Assembly: GCA_000310025.1 (NCBI GenBank)
Contig: FN648521.1
Coordinates: forward strand, 110,092 to 174,091
DNA length: 64,000 nt
Direction of reading: 5' to 3'
Origin: Ectocarpus siliculosus
Taxonomy: Eukaryota; Sar; Phaeophyceae; Ectocarpales; Ectocarpaceae
The position numbers were made by a program, and so were the translations under genes. Positions 10,937-22,438 of the stretch are shown here, in pieces. How positions within the stretch are numbered: position 1 is the first letter of the stretch; the number at the start of each line of letters is the position of its first letter. Under the pieces are notes generated by a model. The model saw only the letters and a program-made list of their open reading frames with translations, was not told where the DNA came from and made no database searches.

Positions 10937-11546
10937 CAAATGCGGCCCGCAGTTAAGAAAAAATCCGTTAAGAACAAAAGGCTCAAATTTTTGCGCAAAG
11001 TAAGAAAAAAGGCCTAAGAAACACAACTCAATCTCGAGGCTACAAGATAAGAAACGTCCCAATAAGAAACGTGGTCGTGCGATATCCCAAGACAAAATAA
11101 TCAAGGGCTAGAAGCTGGGGGAGCGTGTCCTAAGAAACGTCCCACTGCTGCTGCTGCTGCTGCCATGCTCCCACCCCCTACCTAGCTCATGTCAGAACTG
11201 TTTTGGTAGGGGCAGAGAATGGATGGTTATTTTCGCGCAACCCGCCGCGCCCCATCAGCGCCGCCGCGGGCTGCGCTACCCACTGCTGCCGAGCTTTTGT
11301 ACTGCCGCAACCCCCAATGTTCGCCACACTAAGCTGTCGGTTTAGTGCTGCATGAAGGCTTGGTGTGCTGTTTTGTGTTCTTCGCCATCAGAATTAAGAA
11401 AATAAGAGAATCAGCAGGATGCGACAGCCCAAAGCAATAAGAAATCCGTTTTAAGAAATTGGCCGACTTCGGCTGGCCCTTCTGCCCAGAATAAGAAATT
11501 GAGGCTCGACCCGATTTTGACTTTTCTTATCTCCGGGCCGCATTTG
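10937..11546. mobile_element. 610-bp non-coding TIR element with TA target
   Basis: The left end CAAATGCGGCCCG followed by TAAGAAAA is matched in inverse orientation at the right end (24 of about 28 bases), and both ends abut TA. The interior has no ORF but repeats the heptamer TAAGAAA many times. This looks like a non-autonomous DNA transposon of a TA-target superfamily. Confidence 0.75.
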
Positions 11547-11639
11547 TAATAGTTTTTTTTTGCGGCCGCCCGGGGTGCTTTTGCAAGAAAATGCTTATTT
11601 AGAGGGATCGTGTGCCTGATGTGTATGCGCGAAAAAACG

Positions 11640-11756
11640 GAACAATTTGGTGCCTAGCGGGCCAAAAACGAGGCCATGGGTGTTTGTCCGTGGCCAGGTT
11701 GCGATAAATACGCAGCAGACTGGAGCCCATTTCACCATCTAGGCACCAAATTGCAA
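11640..11756. repeat. Perfect 15-bp inverted repeat with 82-bp loop
   Basis: CAATTTGGTGCCTAG at 11643-11657 pairs exactly with CTAGGCACCAAATTG at 11740-11754. The loop contains a Cys-rich frame beginning MGVCPWPGC at 11676 that I cannot assign. Confidence 0.65.
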
Positions 11757-11969
11757 TCTAAGGCTAGCGCACAATCAGTGATATTTTGCCCGAGCTGTCC
11801 CAACTGCTACCTTTTCATTCCGTGGTCGGTGCGTCGAGATAGCACAGCATCTGTGCAGAATATACATGTCGCATTCAGGCGTCCCCGACTTTGACGAGGA
11901 GGCTTATTTGGGACAAGACGTACGTAGGCATAGATAGGTTCACGCAAAAGACAGCAGCATCAGAATCAC

Positions 11970-12440
11970 CCGGAGCCAGACATGGTCAAAGGACGGGGAG
12001 GAGGGAGACACGCACCACAGCGAGAGTTTGGGCGAGAGTGAGACGGGGGTGTGCCCTACACTACTGCTGTTAGGTATCGGGGCAGAAGAGCGAGAGGAGA
12101 GATGCATACATACACGTTTTAGTTGTTCTTGTTGTTGTTGGTCTGTCGGTTGTTTTGTTGCAGCCAGCGGGCTGTGGGACGTAGGCTGACACGCGAGACA
12201 CCACGGAGCCATATGGAGAAAGGGGGAGGGACACACACACCACAGCGACGGCGAGGCGGCAGGAGAAGCAGGGTGTGACCTACACTACACTGCTGCTGTG
12301 AGCTGTCTATCGGCGGAGGAAGCGAGAGGAGAAATGCGCGTTTCGTTGGGTCTCTCTCGGTCGGTCACCGCTTCTTGTTTTTTGCAGCGAGCGGCGGCAC
12401 TTGGCGGCAGGCAGCGCCAGGCGAAACTTTTGGTGGTGTT
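11970..12440 (+). repeat. Tandem duplication (two units of about 235 bp) ending in acceptor-like TTGCAG
   Basis: Two diverged units share GGAGCCA, CACCACAGCGA, CCTACACTAC and AGCGAGAGGAGA blocks in the same order. Each ends with a pyrimidine-rich stretch and TTGCAG followed by C(C/G)AGCGG. The second unit runs into the possible exon at 12388, so the duplicated segment appears to include a 3' splice site. Confidence 0.55.
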
Positions 12441-12569
12441 CCATATTTTAGCGTAGAGCTTTTTATGCACGATGCGCCTCTGAACACAAAGGTCGCCACG
12501 CCCATCAACTTTGAAGTGTGTCCCATGCTAACTACCGCCCTCGCCAGGTCACGGTACAATCCAGCATGA
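12388..12569 (+). CDS. Possible terminal exon of an unrecognised gene
   Basis: After a good acceptor (TTGTTTTTTGCAG, ending at 12387) an open frame of about 60 codons reads SGGTWRQAAPGETFGGVPYF, continues PLNTKVATPINFEVCPML and stops at 12567-12569. The composition is protein-like rather than repeat-like. No upstream exon could be joined to it, and no family is recognised. Confidence 0.28.
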
Positions 12570-12649
12570 CACGGCGACGTTTGTCCATAAATCTCGATGC
12601 TGTCATGTGTGTATGCTTGTCTCACTACACAACAACGTTTTTCACTTCT

Positions 12650-12756
12650 TTCCTGCGGCCCGCATTTGGATCTTGTGGGCCGCGTTGCCGTGCGGAGTGT
12701 GCGGGCTGCATGTATTTGAGGTACGGGCCGTATTTATGAGGTGCGGGCCGCATTCA
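12650..12756. repeat. Four GCGGGCCGCATTT-like blocks
   Basis: The blocks resemble the TIR tip of the 610-bp element at 10937-11546 (CAAATGCGGCCCG). They may be a decayed cluster of element ends. Confidence 0.45.
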
Positions 12757-12764
12757 TGATGATG

Positions 12765-13550
12765 ATTATGAACACCACCCCCCCTCTCCTTCGTCCCCGG
12801 TGTTTGCCATCGGGGTTGGGTTTTCGTCGCTTGGCAACGACGTTGTAAAACAAGCCCCCCCCTCGGTGTTTGCCCCCTCCGATGTTTGCCATCGGGGTTG
12901 GGTTTTCGTCGCTTGGCAACGACGTTGTAAAACATGCCGCCCCCCCCGGTGTTTGTCATCGGGGTTGGGTTTTCGTCGCTTGGCAACGACGTTGTAAAAC
13001 AAGGCCCCCACTCGGTGTTTGCCATCGGGATTGGGTTTTCGTCGCTTGGCAACGACGTTGTAAAACAAGCCAATTCACTTCGTGAACTCGGCAACCAGGT
13101 TACCGTTTTTTTTTTTTACCTCGGTTTTTTTTTTTGGCGGTAACCATAATGGTGGTCGAGTAGATCATGTTGTGCGGGGTCGAGAAACCTCACTCCGCGC
13201 AACGGGGGATGATCGTACCACGTTGTGTTAAAATGGTCAAGCTTCCTCGAGGCAGTTACACAGTGCTTACAACTGTCTCTGGAAGTGCAAGCACCAGAAA
13301 ATAAATTAAGTCATACGTAGCTGTCATCCGTACGCAAGGAAGTAAGCACAAGATGCCGAACACCCTTAGCAGGATGCAGCTCACCCTTCATGCGACTCGC
13401 CAAATACCTCACGGCGCTTCGCGCTTGGTGATGTGAGAGCCTGGTCCGGTGAGAACCCGGCGTGCTCCGTCCCGGCTTTGTAGGGATGCGAGGTCAATGG
13501 TCAAACGACTACGGCATGCACGACTATGAGTACACCCCCCCCCCCCCCCC
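12765..13550 (+). repeat. Dispersed poly-C-flanked repeat, copy 1, with internal minisatellite
   Basis: The unit starts near GGTGTTTGCCATCGGG and CGTCGCTTGGCAACGACG (itself an inverted repeat), continues through GTCATACGTAGCTGTCATCC and GGGATGCGAGGTCAATGGTC, and ends at GACTATGAGTACACC and a C tract. The start module (about 57 bp) is repeated four times at 12790-13070. No coding function is evident. Confidence 0.75.
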
Positions 13551-14145
13551 CCCTCGGTGTTTGCCATCGGGATTGGGTTTTCGTCGCTTGGCAACGACGT
13601 TGTAAAACAAGCCCCCCCCTCGGTGTTTGCCATCGGGACTGGGTTTTCGTCGCTTGGCAACGACGTTGTAAAACAAGTCAATTCACTTCGTGCACTCGGC
13701 AACCAGGTTACCGTTTTTATTTTTACCTCTGTTTTTTTTTGCGGTAACCATAATGGTGGTCGAGTATATCATGTTGTGCGGGGTGGAGAACCCTCACTCC
13801 GCGCAAGGGGGATGATCGCACCACGTTGTGGTAAAACGGTCAAGCATCCTCGAGGCAGTTACACAGTGCTTACAACTGTCTCTGGAAGTGAAGCACCAGA
13901 AAATAAATTAAGTCATACGCAGCTGTCATCCGTACGCAAGGAAGTAAGCACAAGATGCCGAACACCCTTAGCAGGATGCAACTCACCCTTCATGCGACTC
14001 GCCAAATACCTCACGGCGCTTCGGGCTTGGTGATGTGAGAGCCTGGTCCGATGAGAACCCGGCGTGCTCCGTCCGGTTTTGTAGGGATGCGAGGTCAATG
14101 GTCTAACGACTACGGCATGCACGACTATGAGTACACTCCCCCTCT
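13551..14145 (+). repeat. Dispersed poly-C-flanked repeat, copy 2
   Basis: A direct neighbour of copy 1 in the same order and orientation, separated from it by a long C tract. The start module is present twice. Confidence 0.75.
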
Positions 14146-14300
14146 CTGTATTATATGACGCCCCCACAACTCAACACTGCTGCTGCTGTGTGGTAAATGA
14201 GTCAATGGTCACAACGCATCTAACAACAACGCACGAGCCTACTGCAGGTACTTTTTTTTACTCTGAAATAATAAAAAACTGTCACGCCCCTCTCTTGTAG

Positions 14301-14782
14301 GAACTCGATGACGGAGAAAAGTCCCGTTCGGCAAAGCACAGATGGATCCGCCTCTTTGTGCGGGTATTTTTCGTGTACGTGGTGTTCGCGACGTTCGCCG
14401 GACTAGAGTCAGTGATTCGGAGGAGTTCAATGGTCTTCACGGCGAAGGTAAGGACATGAATAGATTTCGTTCAACACTTCGAACGGGGTCGAGCTATCCA
14501 CAGATCGCTCATCGTGAAGCGAGCCACAGCTTGATGCACCATGCCTTGCGACCCCATGTTGTCCATCGGAGATTATATCCGGCGTTTTGGACGTAGGCCA
14601 CACACCACTCCTCCGGCTGTACGGCCACGCTGCTTTTACCTATCGGTCTCTTGCTACTTGCATGTCGACGTAGCCGGCTGCAGGGCAAGCGAGGAGGTGG
14701 AGCCATGAAGAAGCGACAAGAAGAGTGGTGCAACAGCACATGGCGACACGAGGGAGAAGCGCTTTGGAAAAAGCGAGTGTGA
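14301..14782 (+). CDS. Possible two terminal exons of a membrane protein gene
   Basis: Exon 14301-14447 is open in phase 0 between a strong acceptor (CCCCTCTCTTGTAG) and a consensus donor (AAG|GTAAGG). It encodes a basic approach (KSRSAKHRWIR) and a likely transmembrane helix (LFVRVFFVYVVFATFAGL). A following phase-0 exon at 14684-14782 (acceptor CTGCAG) encodes a basic, Trp-containing tail (MKKRQEEWCNSTWRHEGEAL) and stops. The pattern fits the C-terminus of a transporter-like protein, but I recognise no family. No upstream exons could be joined, so this may be a relic. Confidence 0.35.
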
Positions 14783-15615
14783 AAATGCCGACGAAGGAGG
14801 CCGCAGAAACAACGAGTTTCAGCAGTGAGAGCGAAGATGTGAAGGCACGGGCTAGAAGAGCTGCGGCAAGAGAGAGGCGCAGGAAAGAGAATGCGTTTCA
14901 AAGGGACGCGGACACTTGAGGGGCTAGACATACTTATCTCGAAACCTCTGCCAGACATACATAGGCTTTAGCTAAAATTAAGAGTGACAACGGTCAGAGC
15001 TGCTCGGCCAGGCCCATTGAAAAATCGCGTTCTGTTTGGTACCCCCGATGCAATTCCACGCCGGGCTGTTCATCTATGAACCAAACACGAACGGATTAGG
15101 AAACGGATGAGAGGACCGTAACAGGTTAACCCGCGTGGTGTTTTGAGTCGGGTATATACCAGCGACCGTACAGTACATTCATTGGGTGAACATACGTGGA
15201 CACCGTCACAGATTGTCCTCCGTTGATCTAATGCGCTCTTTGCGGGTGTTTCACCAGGTCCCATGTTGGGTGATGCAATTATTCCTTGAGACGCGTATAT
15301 ACTGATAGGAGATACTGTCAAGGGAGTTATGAGGCAGCCGGAGTAGGGCACGATGTTTGGGGCAGTAGCAGTCAAACGGAAACGCGTCCTACAAAGAGTT
15401 GTATCATGGTGAAAAAATGTCGACAAGTCTTTCTTATTTACACTCTTGAATGAGTTACGAAGACAAACCGACTGGATCCATCCGCTGCGCGACCGTGTCG
15501 CCGAACTGTGCGCCTGTCCCTACCAACCTGTCATGAACGATTCACACTCCACCCGATCCAGCAACAACGTTGGACGGTTCCTTCTCTCCCATCGCTCTTC
15601 CGGCAAAGGTGGTGG
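14783..15615. other. Stretch without a supported gene
   Basis: Only unsupported open frames are seen, for example minus 15426-15070 (118 codons, no recognisable domain). Confidence 0.4.
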
Positions 15616-15957
15616 TTAGCGTAAGGTAACGTCTCTCAGCACGAACGATCGCTGCGAATATCGCCGCGCCGCGGTAGAGCACGAAGAACCGACGAGAAAC
15701 TGTACATCCTTTGGTGTGGGGCTTGTACACTTGTCTATCCTAAAATCCACATGTAAGATCGTTTTTGCGGTTGCACCTGTTGCACTAGATGTTTCTTTGG
15801 CGGCGTTTGGATCGCTCCTGGAATACGAATCCAAGAACTCTTTGACGGCAGCCTCGGAGCAGACACTGCAAAGACTCCAGCACATCCGCTTCGACTGTGG
15901 TATTACCTTGAAATAGGGTTGGTCTTGCTTAAGTAGTGTGTACATTTTCGAAGCCAT
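15616..15957 (-). CDS. Possible small protein or exon, 113 aa, related to two other copies
   Basis: The frame begins MASKMYTLLKQDQPYFKVIP and is protein-like for about 80 residues. A 60-70 bp part (FKVIPQSKRMC) recurs at 34745-34805 on the plus strand as FEIVPQSKGMC followed by a stop, and at 23790-23860 on the plus strand in decayed form. It could be a small gene, one exon of a gene (a TTTCAAG|GTAATA junction lies inside), or the coding trace of a repeat. I do not recognise it. Confidence 0.27.
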   Translation of the reverse strand: MASKMYTLLKQDQPYFKVIPQSKRMCWSLCSVCSEAAVKEFLDSYSRSDPNAAKETSSATGATAKTILHVDFRIDKCTSPTPKDVQFLVGSSCSTAARRYSQRSFVLRDVTLR

Positions 15958-16016
15958 TCCAACGCGGGAGAGAGTTGGCCGAAACTAACGCACAGGCGCG
16001 TTGCAGAGGGCACAGA

Positions 16017-16222
16017 CCGTAGGTGACTCAAGATGCCACACACCCGGGACAGACTTCCAAAGCTCGACAAACACTCCACAGCAGAAACAGCGGTGGTGCC
16101 GACAATGGCGGCGTTGGAACCGCCTCGACGCTTTCCGGAAAAACGTCACACCATTTTGCGGTTTTGGGCACACTTCTCGTGGAAATCATTCCAGGGGAAG
16201 TGGTATCTTGTGCCAACGGCGA
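16017..16222. mobile_element. MITE family 1 copy, diverged
   Basis: The left end CCGTAGGTGACTCAAGATG and the right end GGTATCTTGTGCC are inverted, and the interior AATGGCGGCGTTGGAACCG block is typical of the family. Confidence 0.65.
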
Positions 16223-16261
16223 TACCAAACCCTGCATTATTTCGGACATAGTCTACATTAC

Positions 16262-17050
16262 AAGCTTCCGGGTCCATGGAATTTGTATCAACTTCCATGG
16301 AAGCCGCTTAACCGGCGCCAGCTTCAATGCGGCTTCCGTGGCAGTTGCGGCAACTTCGGGTTAGGGTTGGATTTGGGTGGTTGCTTCCATGGAAACGGCA
16401 TCTTCAACTTCAAAAGGGCAAAGAGCTTTTTCATGGAAGGAAGTCATGACTTCCATGAAAGTGCGTCCATCGAAGATTTTCCCGAAACTGAAAGGTAATT
16501 GTCATGGAAGCACGCCAACTTCCAGGAAAGGAACTTCCACGGAAGCGTTTGTCAGGTCTGGCAGGCAACCTCCATTGAAGCTTGAAAAACTTCCATGAAA
16601 GTAGCTAACCCTTAACCATAACCCGACTAACCCTGACCCAAACCCAATGTTAATGTTGTCGCTCAATGTTATCCTCAAGCTGGACTCGTTTGATGTGCCT
16701 CCATGAGACTTGTGCCATGAAGGTTCCAAATCTTGCTTCCATGGAAGCCAAAACTTCGATTTCCATCAAAGCCGTCCGAAGCTGGTCGACTGGCATGAAA
16801 GTTGGTTGGATTGAATACCATGGAAGCTCACCAAGCCACTTCCATGGAACCTGGTCAAACTCCACTAGCTTCGATGGAGATAAAGCTTCCATGGAGGCCG
16901 CTCGTGAAACGCCCCTACTCCTACTTCCGCGGAGATTCCCAAAACTTGCATCGGAAGTCACTTGGCGAGCTTCCGCGGAAGTCAAATTCAACCACCCTTT
17001 GATGGAGGTGGCACTGACTTCCATGGAAGTGATTCTACTCTCATGGAACC
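16262..17050. repeat. Palindrome array 4, core CTTCCATGGAAG
   Basis: About twenty copies of CTTCCATGGAAG and one- or two-base variants (CTTCCATGAAAG, CTTCCGCGGAAG) are spread at roughly 25-60 bp spacing, with no obvious longer unit between them. GTTAGGG- and AACCCTAA-like traces lie within. The palindrome is conserved while the spacers differ, unlike an ordinary minisatellite. Confidence 0.8.
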
Positions 17051-18313
17051 TACACATATTTGTCCAATAATGTAGGAGATAGCACCAAGAGGTACCGTAA
17101 GCACCTACAAGACCTGGGTCTGCCTTTCGGAAGTCTCGTCAAGCCATGTTTTATAATTCACCTTCCGGAGTCGCAATTTTTTCAACCGTAACAGGAACAA
17201 TGGCAGCAGAGCAAACCGCAGATGGCGCAGATCGTAGCTTCCAAGGCTGTCGAAACGCCAACTCAAGACAATCAAAACCACACGTCGTCTCAACAAAAAA
17301 AACGAGGTACTCAGCAATAGAAAGCGCCTGCACTTAACAACCTCTAGTTTGGCCGAGGCTTGGGGTTCTTAGTTCCTCCCCTGGGCCACAAATGACCACC
17401 ATATTGATTATTAGTGAAAGGGCTCACAAACGGCGCTCAACTTCGTCTTTTCGAGACTAAATTTCTAACTGCCAGTTCTTCATCGCGGGCGCTAAATGTA
17501 GCCCGCCAAAGCGCCCACCACTTCTTCCACAACAAGCCATCAAACATACGTAGAGTGTTTTCAAAAACAGGATATGTCGGCAGGCGAACGGCCAGCAGGA
17601 CACCCCCAACCCCTGACCAGCTCGTCGTCCTTCCAACAGTCTCGCCGACAAACGCCAGACACCGCATGCAAAACTGGCCTCCGCTTCTTCCCGACGCGCT
17701 GCATTTCGCACAACTACATTGACGGTGTATACACACGCAAAAGAACGACCACCTTGCAACAAACACCCCGAGCCACCCCCTCCCCTTGCGACGACGATGA
17801 GTTCATCTACCTGGTATGATTCCAATATTTCAACGGAGTTTACTCTTGTATTGTTGGCTTCATTCCCGACTGCGTATTGAAAGTATGGGGTTTGTTTCGA
17901 TGAGGTCTGTGCTCCTGCCTCGATCAAAAGAACCGGGATTTCACACATCCAACGATACATGCCCCAAGCCCCAGTCTAACAGATACTTGTCACCAACATG
18001 ACTCCCACGCATTTTACCCAGCCATCAACTGAAGGCAAGCAACGCAGACGGAAGGCGGCGGGCAACCTACTGTATATGGCCATCCTCTTGTGCGACCCCG
18101 GCTGTGCCGCGTCCAGGAATCGTACCGAAATGAGAAACACGCGCCCAGAAAAAAAATGGCGGCGAAAAAACAAGAAAGGGGGGCGCCTTCGCGAGGATGG
18201 TATGTTTATCTGTGAAATAGGGGCTTCGCTTCTCTACCCGAAACCCAAACCCAAATTCGTAAATCTTACAGATACAACGCAGTCGTATCCTCGCGAAGGC
18301 CACTGAAAAAGGG
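17051..18313. other. Intergenic stretch 3' of CIAO1
   Basis: It contains a MITE family 2 relic (17322-17500). Open frames on the minus strand at 17437-17960 overlap the relic and have no splice or homology support. Confidence 0.45.
17322..17500. mobile_element. MITE family 2 relic
   Basis: It shares AACCTCTAG, GGCCGAGGCT, GGGTTCT and GCTCACAAA blocks with the other copies, and has inverted GCGCC(C/T)GC ends. Confidence 0.6.
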
Positions 18314-21300
18314 TCAGCACCCCGGAGGTGAGTACGACCAAACTCGGACAAGCTCGTCGTCCCCTCCGGTCGCTAAAACGCCTCCTCCCGAGGGTTTCCA
18401 CCTGACACAGTTCACGTCCCCGGCGTGCGCGTTCTTCACCTGCAGAGTGATCACAAAGATAGAGAGAAAAAAAAGGAAGAGAGAAAGAAAGAGAGAAGAA
18501 AAAAAAAAAAACGAGCAACGTGTCTTGTGGGTTATATTCACGTCCCGGGCGAGCGTGTTCTTCAACTGCGGAGTTATCACAAAGCGAGGGAAAACTGAGA
18601 CATGAAAGAAAAAAAAAGACAGTAAAAGGGTTCTGTGGGTTAGGGCCAAGAAGTCGACCTGAGGTCACCATGGCCTATAGAAGCCAAAAGGAAAAAAAAA
18701 ATTGAAAGACAGGCTCATTTGTTCGCACGGCTGAAAAGGACGCAATAGCCGTGCTCAACACATGGGGCAAACATGGCAATACTCGTGGACTGCTATTTTC
18801 CAAGCATGCAAAGTTGTCGAACTCCGACAAGGTACGATGGGCGGAAGAAAGCGAAACCTGGGAAGATCGGGTCTGCCTTCGCCCACCACACTCATGACGC
18901 AAAATACTGCAAGCGGCAGTCGAACGTCGCGTTATCGTGTCATCGAGGGCTCAAAACCAAGCCAGGGAGAGTGAGAGGGGGATAGAACAATGTCAGCGGC
19001 GGCGGTCAAGCCACGACGGTTGATCATAGGGTTGCCTAGGCCAGGCCCGACTGAAACAACGGCAACCTGCACAGCAACTGGTAAACCGTTGGGGCGCGGT
19101 GTACACACTATTCGGACGCATGAAAAATTGATGCTTCCGCTTCACACAACCCCTTACCCCTCCCCCTGCTCTCTGGCTCACCCAGGAAGCCCGTAGCAAA
19201 GTGGTTGTTGGAGTCCACTCCAGCACGCGAATGGGCTCACAACCACCAATGCAAAACTAAGCGCCGTGACAAGCATCAAGACCGCCAGTACCAGCATGTG
19301 ACGAGCCCCAAAACTACTATTACCACCAAAACCAGCACCTGACAAGCCTCAAAAAGCTACCAATACGTAAAAACCAAGCCTCGCAACCACAACTACAAAT
19401 ACCAGCACGTGACTAGCCTCAACGCTACCAATGCACAACACCAGCACGTGACGAGCCAAAAAAACAACAACAACTACGACAACAACAACAACCCGCGAAT
19501 ACCAACTACCACACCCACCTCAACGTCGAGCCCGAAGGCCGCGCCGTCCCCCTCCCCGCTCTCGTAGAATACCCTCAGCGCGTCGTCTCCCGCGGCGGTC
19601 GCCAGGCACGGGGCCCCCAGCCCACCCCACACCCCGTCCCCCACCCCCCCTCCGCTTCTTCTCGCGGATGTCGACGCGGCTGCGGTGGCGGCCGCGGCGG
19701 CGTCTGTCGCCGTGGGGGCCCAGTCGACGCTGTAGATGGTACCGCCGTGTTCTCCCGACAGCGTGGACTCAGCGCGCCACTTACCGTGCCTTTGTTGTTG
19801 TCGATTTCGTTTTTCCCACGAAAAAACAAAGAACGTGCGGGTTGTCGGGTTCGGATTCGATGAGGTGTGCGTCGGGGGATACACCGACGAAAGAAAGCAA
19901 AGTGCACGTGTCTGTCTGTCACTCTGTTGGATAAGCTACGCTGAATCTGGGAGTGCATTTTCTAAATTCACTGTTTCGTCGGGTGCTCGGTGTCTATCAA
20001 AGCGTGTGCTCTGTTGTGTTATTTTCTCGATGTCAAGGAAGGAGGTTTTTCAGGAGGGTGATGTATGAACTCAGGTGTGTTTTTGTGCGCGTGGGCCTGG
20101 TGCTCCCCATCCTCAGCGACCACAGATGTCGTATCCAGGTCGCACAGAAGACACCATACCCCCTGGACCGAATTTCAAAAGCTCCACAAATCTGCAATAA
20201 TAAAAAAAAAAGCGTCGGCGTGCCGTAAAATGGCGTCGCCGGAACCACCTCGTCGTCGAAGAACGATTTCCGAAAACGTACAGCTGTACGAGGCGTGCCT
20301 CCGGAGCGGGCTCTCGGCTCATCAGAGCATAGTTGGTAGTAGGGCCATCAAGGAGTGACGCAAGAAGAAAGCAAAGCTGCCAGCTGCTATGCATACCATG
20401 AACGTTTCCCAAGCTCGAACGGCTCACACAGCTGACGTGCTCTTGAGTCAAAGAGCCCAGCGAACCTCAACGAAACTACAACACAATATATTTTACAAAT
20501 CTGTGTACAGCCTTTTCCAACCGTGTGGTGTTAGTATACAGCCATGTTCAACCGTTTGGTGTTAAATTTTACAAATCTGTGTACAGCCTTATCCAACCGC
20601 TTGGTGCCATATTCAACCGTTTGGTGTTATTATAGCATCCTCTTCGACGTGGAGCCTTTCTCGCTTCGAATTTTCGGTCTAGGGGGTGCGCGTCTCACGC
20701 GACCTGCGTACGGAAAAATCTCCCCGCGGATAACTTTGACTACTCTGCGGGCGACGGCAGCCTAAAGCCCCGCTCCAGCGGCAAAGCGAGGTGGAAACAT
20801 CTGCATACGGGTGTCTTCTGTATATGAGTGGTGGCAGTAGCGAGCCATGTGCGGGTGCAAACTCCTCGTCTTCTGGACGCTGCAGGCTCTTCGTCTTGTG
20901 GAAGCTGCCGCATACGCGAAGCACGCTTCCAACGAACGCACTTCCCGCTGTCCGTCTCCACACTATGTTGTTGGCTCGCCGTTTCGTCGTAAAATAAAAT
21001 TGAGAACCAAGCCCTATTGTACGGGGCGACCGTGCAACATAGAGAGCGCCCGTACACAAAAACAACCTCTAGGTTTGGCAGAGGCTGGGGTTCTCGATTC
21101 CGCATGTGGGCTACAAATAGCCGCTGTGTAGGTTTTTTCATCAGGGGCTCTTGGCCGGGCTGACAAAAACATCTCAGGTTCTCCTGGGTTGAGAAAACGC
21201 TCGGCCGCAGACTCTCCTGCCCCATGGATCGATATTCACAGCTCCATTACGCCACTACCAAGAGGATGCATAACTCAGACGAGACATTTTCGGACAAGAT

Positions 21301-21471
21301 GGTTCCAACGCGTCGCTATTTTCCGACACCACCCTTTATGGTGCGGAGAAAGTCGAACTTTGAAAATCATTTTGAAAATCAGACCAGGGGTGTGGTATTT
21401 TTCGTCGCCTACCGTAGTTCCTCGATACGACTGCAGGCTCTCCTCGAATTCTCGGAGCCGCTGTTGGAAAA

Positions 21472-21506
<35 letters not shown>

Positions 21507-22372
21507 GCACGTTGTTCTCTTTTGCATGTTTGTCCCGGGGTTTCTACCCGGCATCATCTCACGTTTTTTTCGCGAAAAATTGGAACAGTATACCTCGGGG
21601 CCCGACCGTACCATAAATAAAAGTATTTTAGTAACTCCTCTCTCGCACTCGGGTTCGACTTGAAAGCTTCTTGCTTGCCACAGGGGCCGTTTCGTAGCAA
21701 CACGTTTCCAGACGAAATCGCTCACATTGCCAGAGCGCTGCTATCAGCGTGTGGAGGGGAAAATTGAAAGCGCGGCAGCACCAGACTAGGAAGCCGCTGG
21801 AACATACATAGGACGCAAACCATTACAACAGCTCCCCTAAGTACAACATAACCATCGTTCATTAGAAAGATTCATTGGGAGCCCACTTGGAAAAGTCTCT
21901 TGGGCGCTCAGAGCGCTCCATTTCGGCTCTCTCTCTCTCTTGGCCTCTCACATGGTTCAATTTTTATCATATTTTGTTTCTTCCCGCTTTTTTTTCGTTT
22001 TGCCGCTTTTTTCATCTGTGGCTCGCTCGCTCGCTCGCTCGCTCAAGGAACGATCTCGCCCTTTCCTCCCCTCTCCATCTACTGCAACACGGAACCGTTC
22101 TCCCTTTCCTCTCCTCTCCATCCACGACGCATCATATTTGCTATGCCAGTCTCTTCTGTCTCTGCTCTCACCCACGAGTCTGTCTCTCTGCTCTCGCATA
22201 TCGTGCTCTCACATGTTCGAATGATCTGTTCCGGGTCATCGGTACTTCGGACATTCAAACATTCCGTTATCCCATTTCTTCAGGCCAGCTCATTCTGCGT
22301 CTGCCTCGCTCGCCTCTGGGTCGCTTGCTATCGGAACCTTTCGCCCTTTACCTCTGCTCCCCATCCACCACG

Positions 22373-22438
<66 letters not shown>

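Noticed and set aside
2377-17050. Palindrome arrays as CRISPR arrays
   Set aside because: Repeats are 10-14 bp with irregular spacing, no cas genes are present, and the DNA is clearly eukaryotic.
17437-17960. Minus-strand frames of 109 and 167 codons as a gene 3' of CIAO1
   Set aside because: They overlap a MITE family 2 relic, have no recognisable domain, and splice sites do not join them consistently.
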